From an uncultured Clostridia bacterium (GTDB lineage Bacteria; Bacillota; Clostridia; Oscillospirales; Ruminococcaceae): 46,653 bases of DNA. Positions 17,860-25,866 of this stretch are shown in pieces (the stretch's first letter is position 1; each line of letters starts with the position of its first letter). The stretch covers positions 1-46,653 of the forward strand of contig CANRNT010000014.1 of the NCBI GenBank assembly GCA_947631995.1, read 5' to 3'. The position numbers and the translations under genes were made by a program. Below the pieces are notes generated by a model. That model saw nothing but the letters and a program-made list of their open reading frames with translations. It made no database searches and was not told the DNA's origin.

Positions 17860-18780
17860 ATGATAAAATATCTGAAAACGGTCGGCAGCAAGTTGGAACT
17901 GCTTGACAAGGCTGCCGCAGGCTGCTGGATATCAGTAACGCAGCCTGATCAGGAGGAGATCGATTTCCTCGTAGCCGATATGGGGCTGGACGCAGGCTTT
18001 GTCCGTTCTTCCTTGGACGAGGAGGAAAGTTCTCACGTTGAGATAGAGGACGAGCAGACGCTCATAATCGTCGATACGCCTGCTACCGATATCCAAAATT
18101 CCGAAACATCGCTGTTTTATACAATGCCTATTGGTATGATAATTACCGATGAGTACGTTATAACAATATCTTCGAGGGAGAATAAGATAATCTCGGAGAT
18201 AGAGAACGGCGCAATAAAGAATTTGCAGACGAATATGAAAACGCGTTTTGTTCTGCAATGCTTGCTGAAAATAACGGCGAAGTTCCTGTTCAGCCTGAAG
18301 CAGATAGAGAAAATATCGTTAGGACTGGAGAAACAACTGCAAGGTGCGCCGAAAAATGAGGAGCTCGTACAGCTTCTCGGGCTGGAAAAATCGATCGTTT
18401 ACTTTTCCACATCGCTGAAAGCCAACGACGTAACGCTGGAGAAGATAAACAGGGGCAGAGTTATAAAGCTTTACGAGGAAGATCAGGATCTGCTCGACGA
18501 CGTGCTTATAGAAGTAAAGCAGGCTATCGAGATGACCAGTATTTACGACAGCATACTTCACGGTATGGTGGACGCATTCGCGTCGGTCATTTCAAATAAC
18601 GTTAATACGGTTATGTGGCGGTTGACTGTAATTACCATAATTTTGGCTATACCGACCATAGTTTTCAGCTTTTACGGAATGAATACCGAACTGCCGCTGG
18701 CATATACTTGGTTTGCAACGCTCGCGGCGGTGGTGCTGACGGTTATTGTTTCAATAGTATTGCTAAAAAAGAAAAAGTGA
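17860..18780 (+). CDS. corA: CorA-family magnesium transporter
   Basis: The protein has 306 residues. The ATG at 17860 is chosen because the product then starts MIKYLKTVGSK; an upstream TTG at 17833 has no ribosome site. The large N-terminal cytoplasmic domain and long helix are followed by two C-terminal membrane segments. The pore signature YGMN falls at residues 272-275 at the end of the first segment, as in all CorA channels. The tail is basic (LLKKKK). CorA proteins form pentameric channels for magnesium, sometimes cobalt or nickel. The usual MPEL loop after GMN is replaced by TELPLAY, as in many Clostridia members. Expression is probably governed by the leader ORF at 17740-17814. Confidence 0.9.
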   Translation: MIKYLKTVGSKLELLDKAAAGCWISVTQPDQEEIDFLVADMGLDAGFVRSSLDEEESSHVEIEDEQTLIIVDTPATDIQNSETSLFYTMPIGMIITDEYVITISSRENKIISEIENGAIKNLQTNMKTRFVLQCLLKITAKFLFSLKQIEKISLGLEKQLQGAPKNEELVQLLGLEKSIVYFSTSLKANDVTLEKINRGRVIKLYEEDQDLLDDVLIEVKQAIEMTSIYDSILHGMVDAFASVISNNVNTVMWRLTVITIILAIPTIVFSFYGMNTELPLAYTWFATLAAVVLTVIVSIVLLKKKK

Positions 18781-18825
18781 ATTTGTTCAAAATAAATAAA
18801 AAATAAATCGCAATAGGAAAACTAC

Positions 18826-18854
18826 TTGAAAAAAGCATCAAAATATTGTATAAT
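18826..18854 (+). promoter_or_regulatory. Sigma-A promoter for the DivIVA-like gene
   Basis: TTGAAA (18826-18831) and TATAAT (18849-18854) are 17 bases apart, about 80 bases before the ATG. Confidence 0.75.
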
Positions 18855-18934
18855 AAATTATTACGAGAAGTAGATTTTGCTTCACTTATAAAAAATGTAA
18901 TAATATTCAAATATTTACAGGAGGTTAGATCAAA

Positions 18935-20476
18935 ATGGCAGGTAACGGTTATTTGCGTACCGTAAACTTTGGTGGTTTTGATAAGAAAGACGTGCTTGCG
19001 TACGTTGACGAACTCAACACCAAGATTTACAATCTGGAAACTCAACTCGGAGAAAAGAATGACGCTCTTGCGGCATATGAGGCTAGCAGCGGAGCGGCAT
19101 CAGAAAACTTTGAGGGCAAGGAGGCGCTTGAGAAGAAGCTTGAGGAGAGTCAGAAAAAGGTTGAGGAAAGCCATGCCAAGGTTTCAGAGCTTATGGCATC
19201 TACCGACAGCCTGAAGCTCCAGCTTTCTAATGTTGAAAATGACAGCGCTGAAAAGGACGCTCAGATAGAGCAGCTTAAAAATGAGATAGAAGAACTCAAG
19301 CAAAAGGTTTCTGACGCAGAGGCAAGCGCTGCCGCAGGCGGCGGAGCAGCATTCGATATGAGCGGTCTGTTCATGGAAGCTCAGAAGTCTGCAAACGCAG
19401 TTGTTGCACAGGCTAAGGAAGCTGCAAAGAAAATGGAGCAGGACGCTAAGGAGCTTCAGGATCAGATACTTGAGGACGCCAATAATCAGGCGGCAAAGAT
19501 AGTAAGCGACGCCAACGAGGAGGCAAAGACTACTACCGATAACGCTAACGCTCAGGCGGAGGCCATGATCAAGAATGCTAAAGAGCAGGAGGGTCTTATC
19601 CTCGAAAAATCTCAGGGCATAAGAAATACTGCAAGAGATGAGTTTACCGATATAGATATCAATGTCCAGAAGATAGCAGGGCTGCTCAATGAGCTTCTCA
19701 ATAGCAGCATAGAAAAGACCGATAACCTTAAAAAGCTTACGGCGGAAGGTCTTGCACTCGTAAATGGTGGCTCAAATTTTAAGTATGTACCGAAAGGAAG
19801 TGATGTTACAAACAGCAGTCATAAAGTAAATACAGGTAATGACAATAAAAATAATGCAAATTCAAATAAAAGCGAAGAACAGTCGCTCGATGAGTTGACA
19901 CGTCAGGCATTGGCGGCAGTACAGGCGGCAGAGCAAAGTGAAGCCCCTAGGGCAGAGAATAAGCCTAAGGGCAGCTCGTTCGCTCGTTCGCTGAAGTTCA
20001 CAGATCCCGCGCCGGATTCGGTGAAGACTTCCGCTAGCGCGAATAATGAGCAGAATGATAGCTCAAAAGCAGCTAAAGCCGAAGAGGTAAAGCCGGAAGA
20101 GCCGCAGGCTCCCGAGGCAAAAACCGAAACGGCTCAGGAAGAAGCTCCAAAGACAGAAGAGGTAAAGGCTCAGGAGCCGCAGGAAGAGAAAACTACTTTC
20201 CATATGGCAGGCAATAAGCCTAAACAACCCGTCGAGGAGCAGACTGATAAAGCTGAACAAGCTCCCAAGCATAACGTTTCGGGACTGTCAATGTCAAAAG
20301 GCGGCGGAAGCGGTCTTAAAATGGGCGGCGGACCTAAGTCCGCAAATCCCGTAAATTCAAGAGATCAGGATATGATGGCGGCTCTTGCAAGGGATATCCA
20401 AAATGAAAACGAGACCGACGACGATCTTTCCGATGACGATATACTTAAATCGTGGGGCGGCAAGAAAAATAGCTGA
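18935..20476 (+). CDS. DivIVA-like coiled-coil protein
   Basis: The protein has 513 residues and an aggagg ribosome site. The first residues, GYLRTVNFGGFDKKDV followed by LAYVDELN, match the membrane-binding N-terminus of DivIVA/GpsB proteins (consensus F..vrFRGYd..eVd.FLd). Heptad-type coiled coil occupies roughly residues 25-115, and a second helical stretch (about 148-240, rich in Ala, Glu and Lys) resembles ATP synthase b-type stalks. The rest is low complexity: Asn/Ser-rich, then Glu/Ala/Pro-rich (EEPQAPEAKTETAQEEA), then Gly-rich (GGGSGLKMGGG). A role in polar or septal organisation is inferred from the N-terminus only. It is a single gene with its own promoter and terminator. Confidence 0.72.
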   Translation: MAGNGYLRTVNFGGFDKKDVLAYVDELNTKIYNLETQLGEKNDALAAYEASSGAASENFEGKEALEKKLEESQKKVEESHAKVSELMASTDSLKLQLSNVENDSAEKDAQIEQLKNEIEELKQKVSDAEASAAAGGGAAFDMSGLFMEAQKSANAVVAQAKEAAKKMEQDAKELQDQILEDANNQAAKIVSDANEEAKTTTDNANAQAEAMIKNAKEQEGLILEKSQGIRNTARDEFTDIDINVQKIAGLLNELLNSSIEKTDNLKKLTAEGLALVNGGSNFKYVPKGSDVTNSSHKVNTGNDNKNNANSNKSEEQSLDELTRQALAAVQAAEQSEAPRAENKPKGSSFARSLKFTDPAPDSVKTSASANNEQNDSSKAAKAEEVKPEEPQAPEAKTETAQEEAPKTEEVKAQEPQEEKTTFHMAGNKPKQPVEEQTDKAEQAPKHNVSGLSMSKGGGSGLKMGGGPKSANPVNSRDQDMMAALARDIQNENETDDDLSDDDILKSWGGKKNS

Positions 20477-20488
20477 AATGCAGATAGA

Positions 20489-20526
20489 AGCAGGATAGGT
20501 CCCGAAAAACCTACCCTGCTTTGTTG
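20489..20526 (+). terminator. Terminator after the DivIVA-like gene
   Basis: agcagg-a-taggt pairs with accta-c-cctgct, with one internal mismatch, followed by ttgtt. The T tract is modest. Confidence 0.65.
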
Positions 20527-20566
20527 CTGTGTAAAAGTATGAGCTTTGTGAAAGGAATGAAAGGTA

Positions 20567-21127
20567 ATGGCTGAAAGCATAGAGGTCAATGCCCAAGAGC
20601 TGAAAAAAGCCGCAAAAACTTTGCGCGTCGGAGATAAGATATTGCTTTCGGGAATAGTGTATACGTCAAGAGACGCGGCGCATAAAAGAATAATGAGCAT
20701 GATCGAAAACGGCGATAAGCTCCCGTATGATATAGAAAACGCCGTTATTTATTACGCAGGCCCTACACCCGCTCCCGAGGGCAAGCCAATAGGCTCTTGC
20801 GGCCCGACTACTTCGGGAAGAATGGATAAGTATGCCCCAAAGCTGCTGGATATGGGTCTGGGAGGAATGATAGGCAAGGGCGAGCGTTCGCAGGAGGTCA
20901 AAGACGCTATTGTCAGAAACGGCGCGGTGTATCTGTGCGCCGTGGGCGGTGCAGGAGCGTTGGCAGGAAAATGTATAACCGAGTGCGAGGTGATCGCTTT
21001 TGAGGATCTGGGCTGCGAGTCCGTAAAAAAACTCAGGTTTGAAAAATTCCCGCTCGTCGTCGCCAACGACTGCTTCGGCGGAGATATTTTTTCACAGGGA
21101 AGAGAACAGTTTGCACAGACCGAGTGA
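20567..21127 (+). CDS. Class I fumarase/tartrate dehydratase, beta subunit
   Basis: This is a 186-residue protein covering the C-terminal (beta) domain of iron-sulfur hydro-lyases. Visible motifs are GDKILLSG, the YYAGPTPA loop, GSCGPTTSGRMD, GKG and VGGAGALAGKCI. In two-subunit enzymes this partner completes the active site while the alpha subunit holds the 4Fe-4S cluster, to interconvert fumarate and malate or dehydrate tartrate. The alpha gene is usually just upstream, but here the neighbours are a DivIVA-like gene and sigH, so the partner must lie elsewhere or be missing. The ribosome site is aaaggaatgaaagg before the ATG. Confidence 0.88.
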   Translation: MAESIEVNAQELKKAAKTLRVGDKILLSGIVYTSRDAAHKRIMSMIENGDKLPYDIENAVIYYAGPTPAPEGKPIGSCGPTTSGRMDKYAPKLLDMGLGGMIGKGERSQEVKDAIVRNGAVYLCAVGGAGALAGKCITECEVIAFEDLGCESVKKLRFEKFPLVVANDCFGGDIFSQGREQFAQTE

Positions 21128-21144
21128 GCAGCTAGATTTTATAC

Positions 21145-21173
21145 TTGACAAATCGCAAACATTGTGTTATTAT
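21145..21173 (+). promoter_or_regulatory. Promoter for the sigH-like gene
   Basis: TTGACA (21145-21150) and TATTAT (21168-21173) are 17 bases apart, 64 bases before the ATG at 21237. Confidence 0.72.
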
Positions 21174-21236
21174 ATATATGTGACAAATTTTTATGCCGCT
21201 GTTTGACTTCTTTTGACATTATTATGGAGGAATATC

Positions 21237-21797
21237 ATGGATCAACAGGCTGCCGATACGTTTTCTGTGCTGTCCGATGAAGAACTGACGAAATTGGCGG
21301 CGGACGACAGGTCTGCGCTTACTGCTTTGATCGTAAGATATAATCCGCTTATCTCGTCAAAAGCATATTCTATGAAAACAGACGAAACAGACGCCGACGA
21401 TCTCTTTCAGGAGGGGATAATGGGTCTGCTGGACGCGGTGAGAACTTACCGTGAAGGAAAGGGCGCGTCGTTCAAAACGTATGCAAATGTCTGTGTGCGC
21501 AACCGAATGATAAACGCCGTGTCAAAGAACGGTCAGCGAGTACCATTGGAGGACGCGGAGGAAACCGGCGGAAGCGACGAGGATCCCGAGAGCATAGTCG
21601 TGCAGATGGAGCATGAAAAACTGCTGTTTGAAAGGATAACGGGTATGCTGACAGCCGCGGAGTGGAACGTGCTGCGCCTGTATCTGGGAGGAGCGGCATA
21701 CAGCGATATAGCGGATCGGCTGGGAACATCAGTAAAATCAGTTGATAACGCTATGCAGAGGGTGAGAAAGAAGCTGAGAGCGGTACTTCTCCCGTAA
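21237..21797 (+). CDS. sigH: SigH-like RNA polymerase sigma factor
   Basis: The protein has 186 residues. The ATG at 21237 is preferred since ggagg lies seven bases upstream; the longer frame from 21213 has none. Region 2 is present as DDLFQEGIMGLLDAVRTY and GASFKTYANVCVRNRMI. Region 4 ends in a helix-turn-helix, YSDIADRLGTSVKSVDNA then MQRVRKKL, which closely follows Spo0H/SigH (VKSIDNALQRVKRKL in Bacillus subtilis). SigH directs early sporulation and stationary-phase genes in Bacilli and Clostridia. It is shorter than Bacillus SigH (218), mainly at the N-terminus and in the linker. A paralogous SigH-type factor with another role cannot be excluded. Confidence 0.8.
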   Translation: MDQQAADTFSVLSDEELTKLAADDRSALTALIVRYNPLISSKAYSMKTDETDADDLFQEGIMGLLDAVRTYREGKGASFKTYANVCVRNRMINAVSKNGQRVPLEDAEETGGSDEDPESIVVQMEHEKLLFERITGMLTAAEWNVLRLYLGGAAYSDIADRLGTSVKSVDNAMQRVRKKLRAVLLP

Positions 21798-21808
21798 TGC
21801 GTTTTTTA

Positions 21809-21822
21809 GCGGCGTGAGCCGC
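21809..21822 (+). other. Small GC hairpin with GTGA loop
   Basis: gcggc/gccgc with a GTGA tetraloop lies directly between the sigH stop and the tRNA-like element. It has no T tract after it, so it is not a classical terminator. It may cap or insulate the RNA element that follows. Confidence 0.5.
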
Positions 21823-21828
21823 ATATAT

Positions 21829-21891
21829 GGTCCGATAGCTTAATTGCAGAGCGTTGTTTATCAAAGATGTCGGTGCAAGTCCGACCGGGCA
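21829..21891 (+). ncRNA. tRNA-like RNA element without a normal anticodon arm
   Basis: The stretch imitates a tRNA. Acceptor-like strands gtccg (21830-21834) and cgggc (21886-21890) pair over five bases, one a wobble. A D-arm-like segment follows (tagcttaattgcagagc), then a perfect T arm: gtcgg/ccgac around the seven-base loop tgcaagt (21869-21885). Between D arm and T arm there are only 15 bases, where a true tRNA needs about 22, so there is room only for a short ttg/caa hairpin. No CCA is encoded. It cannot decode normally. It ends 34 bases before the zinc-ribbon ORF and may be its regulatory leader or a decayed tRNA gene. Confidence 0.5.
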
Positions 21892-21924
21892 AATTTATAA
21901 AATACTTTAAGCGAGGTAAAAAAA

Positions 21925-22203
21925 ATGTACGAAGACAAGACATTAGTCTGCAAGGAATGCGGAAATGAATTCGTGTTTACTGCGGGCGAGCAGGAGTTTT
22001 ACGCTGAAAAGGGCTTTGTAAACGAGCCGCAGAGATGTAAGGCTTGCAGAGACGCAAGAAAGAACGCAGCTAAGGGCGAAAGAGAAATGTTCACAGCTAC
22101 CTGCGCTTCCTGCGGAGGAGAAGCTAAAGTTCCTTTCAGACCCAGAGAGGACAGACCGGTATATTGCAGCGAGTGTTTCGCAAAAATGAGAGAAGAACAG
22201 TAA
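21925..22203 (+). CDS. Zinc-binding treble-clef protein (zf-trcl type)
   Basis: This is a 92-residue soluble protein with two zinc sites. The N-terminal half reads LVCKECGNEFVFTAGEQEFY, then PQRCKACRDARK, the pattern of the probable zinc-binding zf-trcl family. The C-terminal half has CASCGGEAKVPF and CSECFAKM, the CxxC-x17-CxxC family found in many Clostridia proteins. Eight cysteines are therefore arranged as four CxxC pairs. The function is unknown; a nucleic-acid- or ribosome-related role is often guessed. gcgagg precedes the ATG. A tRNA-like RNA lies just upstream, and a terminator follows 38 bases after the stop. Confidence 0.8.
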   Translation: MYEDKTLVCKECGNEFVFTAGEQEFYAEKGFVNEPQRCKACRDARKNAAKGEREMFTATCASCGGEAKVPFRPREDRPVYCSECFAKMREEQ

Positions 22204-22241
22204 AATATCTTGTTGATTTAAATAAAATGCAATATCCTATG

Positions 22242-22271
22242 ACGCCTGCGAAGCTTACGCAGGCGTTTTTA
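22242..22271 (+). terminator. Terminator after the zinc-binding protein gene
   Basis: A perfect 9-bp stem (acgcctgcg/cgcaggcgt) is followed by a T tract. Confidence 0.88.
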
Positions 22272-22291
22272 CAGCAATAGGAAAAAGGGTA

Positions 22292-22320
22292 TTGCATTTT
22301 TGATGAGAAAGGGTTATAAT
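22292..22320 (+). promoter_or_regulatory. Promoter for the DUF1858 gene
   Basis: TTGCAT (22292-22297) and TATAAT (22315-22320) are 17 bases apart, 45 bases before the ATG at 22366. Confidence 0.72.
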
Positions 22321-22365
22321 ATCTTTGTGGAGAGATATCATCTTTTTATGAAAGGACTGGGAAGA

Positions 22366-22563
22366 ATGACTATTACAAAGGAAAGCGTTATCGGCGATAT
22401 ACTCGATGAGAACCCGCAGCTCGCGGAGTATTTCTTCGAGATAGGTATGCATTGCCTCGGCTGCCCTCATTCAAGAGGAGAAACAGTAGAGCAGGCTTGC
22501 GGAGCTCACGGCACGGACGCCGATGAGCTGGTAAAAAAGCTTAACAGCGCTTTGGGTAACTAA
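22366..22563 (+). CDS. DUF1858 redox-disulfide domain protein
   Basis: This is a 65-residue protein. The ATG at 22366 (MTITKESVIGDIL) is preferred because the promoter's expected start point lies downstream of the longer frame's 22300 start. The motif GMHCLGCPHSRGETVEQAC is typical of the DUF1858 / hybrid-cluster-protein-associated disulfide domain, with a CxxC pair that could form a redox-active disulfide or hold a metal. Members occur alone in many anaerobes, without an assigned substrate. It has its own promoter and is followed by a strong hairpin before trmK. Confidence 0.82.
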   Translation: MTITKESVIGDILDENPQLAEYFFEIGMHCLGCPHSRGETVEQACGAHGTDADELVKKLNSALGN

Positions 22564-22569
22564 AAATAA

Positions 22570-22604
22570 CTGCGTCCGCCGCAAAAACGGTGGGCGCAGC
22601 TTTT
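22570..22604 (+). terminator. Terminator or attenuator between DUF1858 and trmK
   Basis: An 11-bp stem (ctgcgtccgcc/ggtgggcgcag, two wobbles) is followed by cttttc. The T tract is short, so partial read-through into trmK is likely, and no separate trmK promoter is obvious. Confidence 0.7.
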
Positions 22605-22630
22605 CAAACGGAGAAAAGACGGATAAAATT

Positions 22631-23314
22631 ATGACTGATAAAAGACTTCTTGCCTGCGCCGAGTATGTGTCGGGCGTCGGGATAGCTGTAGATGTCGGCA
22701 CGGATCACGGATATCTGCCGTGTTATCTCGCGGAAAGCGGAAAATGTAAACGCGTTATCGCGGCGGACGTGAACACAGGTCCGCTAAAGTCCGCTCAGGA
22801 GAATATAAAAAATGCCCATCTGACAGACAGGATAACGACCGTGTTGTCGGACGGACTGGACAATATATCGCCCGACGGAGTAAGCGATGTAGTGATAGCG
22901 GGAATGGGCGGAGAGCTTATCGCTGATATAGTCGGACGGGCAAGAGGTTTTTATAGTGCAAGGTTCATATTGCAGCCGATGAGCAAGGCGGAGCTGCTTA
23001 GAAAATGGCTGTGGGACAACGGCTTTGATATCGTCAGCGAGAAGGTGTGCTTTGAAAGCTTTTATTATACCGTAATGCTTGTCAGGTTTACGGGCAGCAG
23101 CAGACCGTACAGCGATGACGAGATATACAGAGGAGCAGTTTTGGCAAGAACGGAAGATGAGATAGGTTATATTCTGAAGCAGGTCGAAAGACTGCGCGTA
23201 AAGGGGAACGGTATGCTCAGGGGCGGTACGGATACACAGCAGGCTCAAAGGTATCTGAGCATAGCCGATAAGCTGCAAAGCTTCGCAGAGGATAAGGGAG
23301 GTAAAGCGTTATGA
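22631..23314 (+). CDS. trmK: tRNA (adenine22-N1)-methyltransferase TrmK
   Basis: The protein has 227 residues. The S-adenosylmethionine site DVGTDHGYLP lies at residues 21-30 and the family motif IAGMGGELI near 88-96, with LQPMSKAELLRKWL following. TrmK makes m1A22 in bacterial tRNAs in the cytoplasm. The length matches the family (about 230). It overlaps the Nif3-like gene by four bases (ATGA). This trmK-Nif3 pairing is widely conserved in Firmicutes and supports both assignments. Confidence 0.93.
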   Translation: MTDKRLLACAEYVSGVGIAVDVGTDHGYLPCYLAESGKCKRVIAADVNTGPLKSAQENIKNAHLTDRITTVLSDGLDNISPDGVSDVVIAGMGGELIADIVGRARGFYSARFILQPMSKAELLRKWLWDNGFDIVSEKVCFESFYYTVMLVRFTGSSRPYSDDEIYRGAVLARTEDEIGYILKQVERLRVKGNGMLRGGTDTQQAQRYLSIADKLQSFAEDKGGKAL

Positions 23315-24066
23315 CCGTAGCAGATGTTTATGATGTACTGGACAGAGCCGCGCCGTTTTCCTGTCAGGAGAACTATGACAACAGCGGTCTTGTAATAGGG
23401 AATATGAATAACGAAATATCGGGGATACTTGTGGCTCTCGATGTTACAAGAGAGATAGCAGAGGAAGCGCGTGAGAGAGGCGTGCAGCTCATAGTTACTC
23501 ATCACCCTCCTATTTTCAGAGCTATAAAACGGATAGATACGTCCTCCGTTCCCGCACTGCTGGCAGCGGAAGGTATAAACGTCATTTCCGCGCACACCAA
23601 CTTTGACAGCGCTGTAATGAACGACGTCCTCTGCGGCGTTCTCGACCTTATCCCGCAAAGACCGCTGCATATCGAAAATGGCGTAAAATGCGGATATATA
23701 TGCGAATGTTCGCCTGTTTGCGCTGCTGACATAGCAAGGGAGATAAAGTCCGCGCTTAACTGCAATGTTGTGAGATACAACGACTGCGGCAGGAAAATAT
23801 CAACGGTGGCGGTCTGCTCGGGAAGCGGCGGAGATTTTCTGGAAGACGTTATTGACAGCGGCTGTGACGCGTATATAACAGGCGATGTTAAGCACAACGT
23901 TTTTATTGACGCCCATAACGCCGGAGTAACGGTTTTTGACGCGGGTCATTTCTGCACGGAAAATATTTTCTGCGAAACGGTAAGGCATATGCTTTCCGAA
24001 AAGCTTCCCGATGTGGAATGTGCCGTTGCTTCTTCAAACCGTGATATACTCTCATATGAGGTCTGA
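23311..24066 (+). CDS. Nif3-like dinuclear metal-centre protein
   Basis: This is a 251-residue protein of the Nif3/YqfO/DUF34 family. Metal ligands are visible: VTHHPPIF with H64 and H65, ISAHTNFDSA with H95 and D99, and a C-terminal DAGHFCTENIF containing His and Glu. Members form toroidal hexamers that bind two metal ions per subunit; a GTP cyclohydrolase-like or metal-handling role has been suggested but is not settled. It is translationally coupled to trmK by a four-base overlap and lies five bases before rqcH, so the three form one unit. It lacks the PII-like insertion of some Gram-positive homologues. Confidence 0.9.
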   Translation: MTVADVYDVLDRAAPFSCQENYDNSGLVIGNMNNEISGILVALDVTREIAEEARERGVQLIVTHHPPIFRAIKRIDTSSVPALLAAEGINVISAHTNFDSAVMNDVLCGVLDLIPQRPLHIENGVKCGYICECSPVCAADIAREIKSALNCNVVRYNDCGRKISTVAVCSGSGGDFLEDVIDSGCDAYITGDVKHNVFIDAHNAGVTVFDAGHFCTENIFCETVRHMLSEKLPDVECAVASSNRDILSYEV

Positions 24067-24071
24067 AATCT

Positions 24072-25844
24072 ATGGCTCTTGACGGAATTTTTTTAACTAC
24101 TGTAAAACGTGAGCTTCAGGTACTTGTCGGTGGCAGAGTGGATAAGATATATCAGCCTGCTCGTGAGGAGATAATAATGTCTGTACGCACGCGTGAAGCG
24201 GTCTATAAGCTGCTTTTCAACGCTTCGGCGAATAATGCGCGCGTCCACATTACCGATGAGCAGATAGAAAATCCCAAAACTCCACCTATGTTCTGTATGC
24301 TTCTGCGTAAAAGACTTTCTTCGGGCAAGCTTGCGGCTGTCAGACAGGACGGCTGTGAAAGGGTGCTGTATTTTGATATTGACTGCGTCAGCGAGTTGGG
24401 CGAGCCATGCCGCCTGACACTTGCGGCGGAAATAATGGGCAGATGTTCAAACCTCATACTTATCGGCGATAACGGCAGGATACTTGACTGTATCAAGAGG
24501 GTAACGCTTGACCTGTCGAGCGTCCGTCCCGTGCTTCCGGGAATGGTGTACGAGCCGCCTGCGCGTCAGGAGAGAATGGATGTTTTTTCGTATGACAGGG
24601 GAGCGCTTGCAGATATCATAAGCGATGAGAAGAATACTGCTAAACCGCTTTCTAAAGCTTTGGTAGCGGCGTTTGAGGGATTTTCACCTCTGTTCGCGCG
24701 GGAAGCTGAGTATGCCGTTTCTCATGGCGAAGATATGCTTTGCGGCGATATGGACAGTCATAAACTGGACTGCCTGTGCAATTATCTGGACGATACCGCA
24801 CGCGCCCTTTCGGAGGGTAAAAACAGGTTTACGATAATAAAAGACAAGGACGGCGTGCTGAAAGAATATTGCTTTACGCAGATACTTCAGTACGGAAGCC
24901 TGATGACAAATATTCCGCAAAACAGCGCTTGTGAAACCCTTGACCGCTTCTATTCTCAGCGTGACGCGGATTCTCGGCGCAGACAATGGGCTGCCGACCT
25001 TTTTAAGCTGCTGACGCGTACAGAGGAAAGGATATCGCGCCGTGTAGCAGGTCAGAAACAGGAGCTTGAGCAATGCGCGAAGCGTGACGAGCTAAAGCTC
25101 TGCGGAGACCTCATTATGGCAAATCTGTACAGACTGGAAAAGGGTCAGACAGAGGCGGAAGTAGAAAATTTATACGATGAGAATTGCCGTAAGATAATGA
25201 TAAAGCTGGATAAACGTCTTACGCCTGTTCAGAATGCACAACGATATTATGCGGAGTACAGAAAAGCAGATACCGCCGAAAAAAAGCTTACGCAGCTCAT
25301 TGCCGAAGGTGAAGAGGAGCTTGCGTATATCGACAGCGTGTCCGACAGCCTTATGCGTGCTTCGGGCGAGGACGATATCGCATTGCTTCGCGAGGAGCTG
25401 GAGCAGGAAGGGTATATCAGGCGCAAAGTCAGCAATAAAAAAGCCGTAAGACAGCAAAAGCCGCTGAGGTTCGTGTCTGACGGCGGATTTGAAATTCTGG
25501 TCGGCAGGAATAACAGGCAGAATGACAGTCTGACGCTCAAAGAAAGCAAAAAGGACGATATCTGGCTGCACGTTCATAACATTGCAGGCTCGCATACTAT
25601 CATATCGTGCGGAGGGAAACAGCCCGATGAGCAAACGCTTATGCAGGCGGCAAGGCTCGCGGCGCTGTATTCAAAGGCGAGAAATTCGTCGCAGGTGCCT
25701 GTAGACTACACGCAGGTAAGGTATGTTCGTAAGCCTGCGGGAGCGAAGCCCGGAATGGTGATATTTACGAATAACAAAACGCTGTTTGTCGAGCCTGACG
25801 AGCAGGAAGCCGAGCGCCTGGTAGCGAATGTGCCGAAGAAGTAG
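24072..25844 (+). CDS. rqcH: RqcH (NFACT family), ribosome quality control factor
   Basis: The protein has 590 residues, the usual size. The N-terminal NFACT-N domain shows LQVLVGGRVDKIYQP, NPKTPPMFCMLLRKRL and AAEIMGRCSNLILI. A central helical coiled-coil section spans about 290-440. The C-terminal NFACT-R domain has DIWLHVHNIAGSHTII near 496-511. RqcH binds split 50S subunits carrying stalled peptidyl-tRNA and recruits tRNA-Ala to add C-terminal alanine tails that mark the chain for degradation. Older annotations call it a fibronectin-binding protein. It is the last gene of the trmK unit. Confidence 0.94.
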   Translation: MALDGIFLTTVKRELQVLVGGRVDKIYQPAREEIIMSVRTREAVYKLLFNASANNARVHITDEQIENPKTPPMFCMLLRKRLSSGKLAAVRQDGCERVLYFDIDCVSELGEPCRLTLAAEIMGRCSNLILIGDNGRILDCIKRVTLDLSSVRPVLPGMVYEPPARQERMDVFSYDRGALADIISDEKNTAKPLSKALVAAFEGFSPLFAREAEYAVSHGEDMLCGDMDSHKLDCLCNYLDDTARALSEGKNRFTIIKDKDGVLKEYCFTQILQYGSLMTNIPQNSACETLDRFYSQRDADSRRRQWAADLFKLLTRTEERISRRVAGQKQELEQCAKRDELKLCGDLIMANLYRLEKGQTEAEVENLYDENCRKIMIKLDKRLTPVQNAQRYYAEYRKADTAEKKLTQLIAEGEEELAYIDSVSDSLMRASGEDDIALLREELEQEGYIRRKVSNKKAVRQQKPLRFVSDGGFEILVGRNNRQNDSLTLKESKKDDIWLHVHNIAGSHTIISCGGKQPDEQTLMQAARLAALYSKARNSSQVPVDYTQVRYVRKPAGAKPGMVIFTNNKTLFVEPDEQEAERLVANVPKK

Positions 25845-25866
25845 GCGTATAAAGTTTGCAAAGCAC

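Noticed and set aside
21829-21891. Functional tRNA gene
   Set aside because: The anticodon arm and variable region together have only 15 bases, no CCA is encoded, and the acceptor pairs over only five bases.
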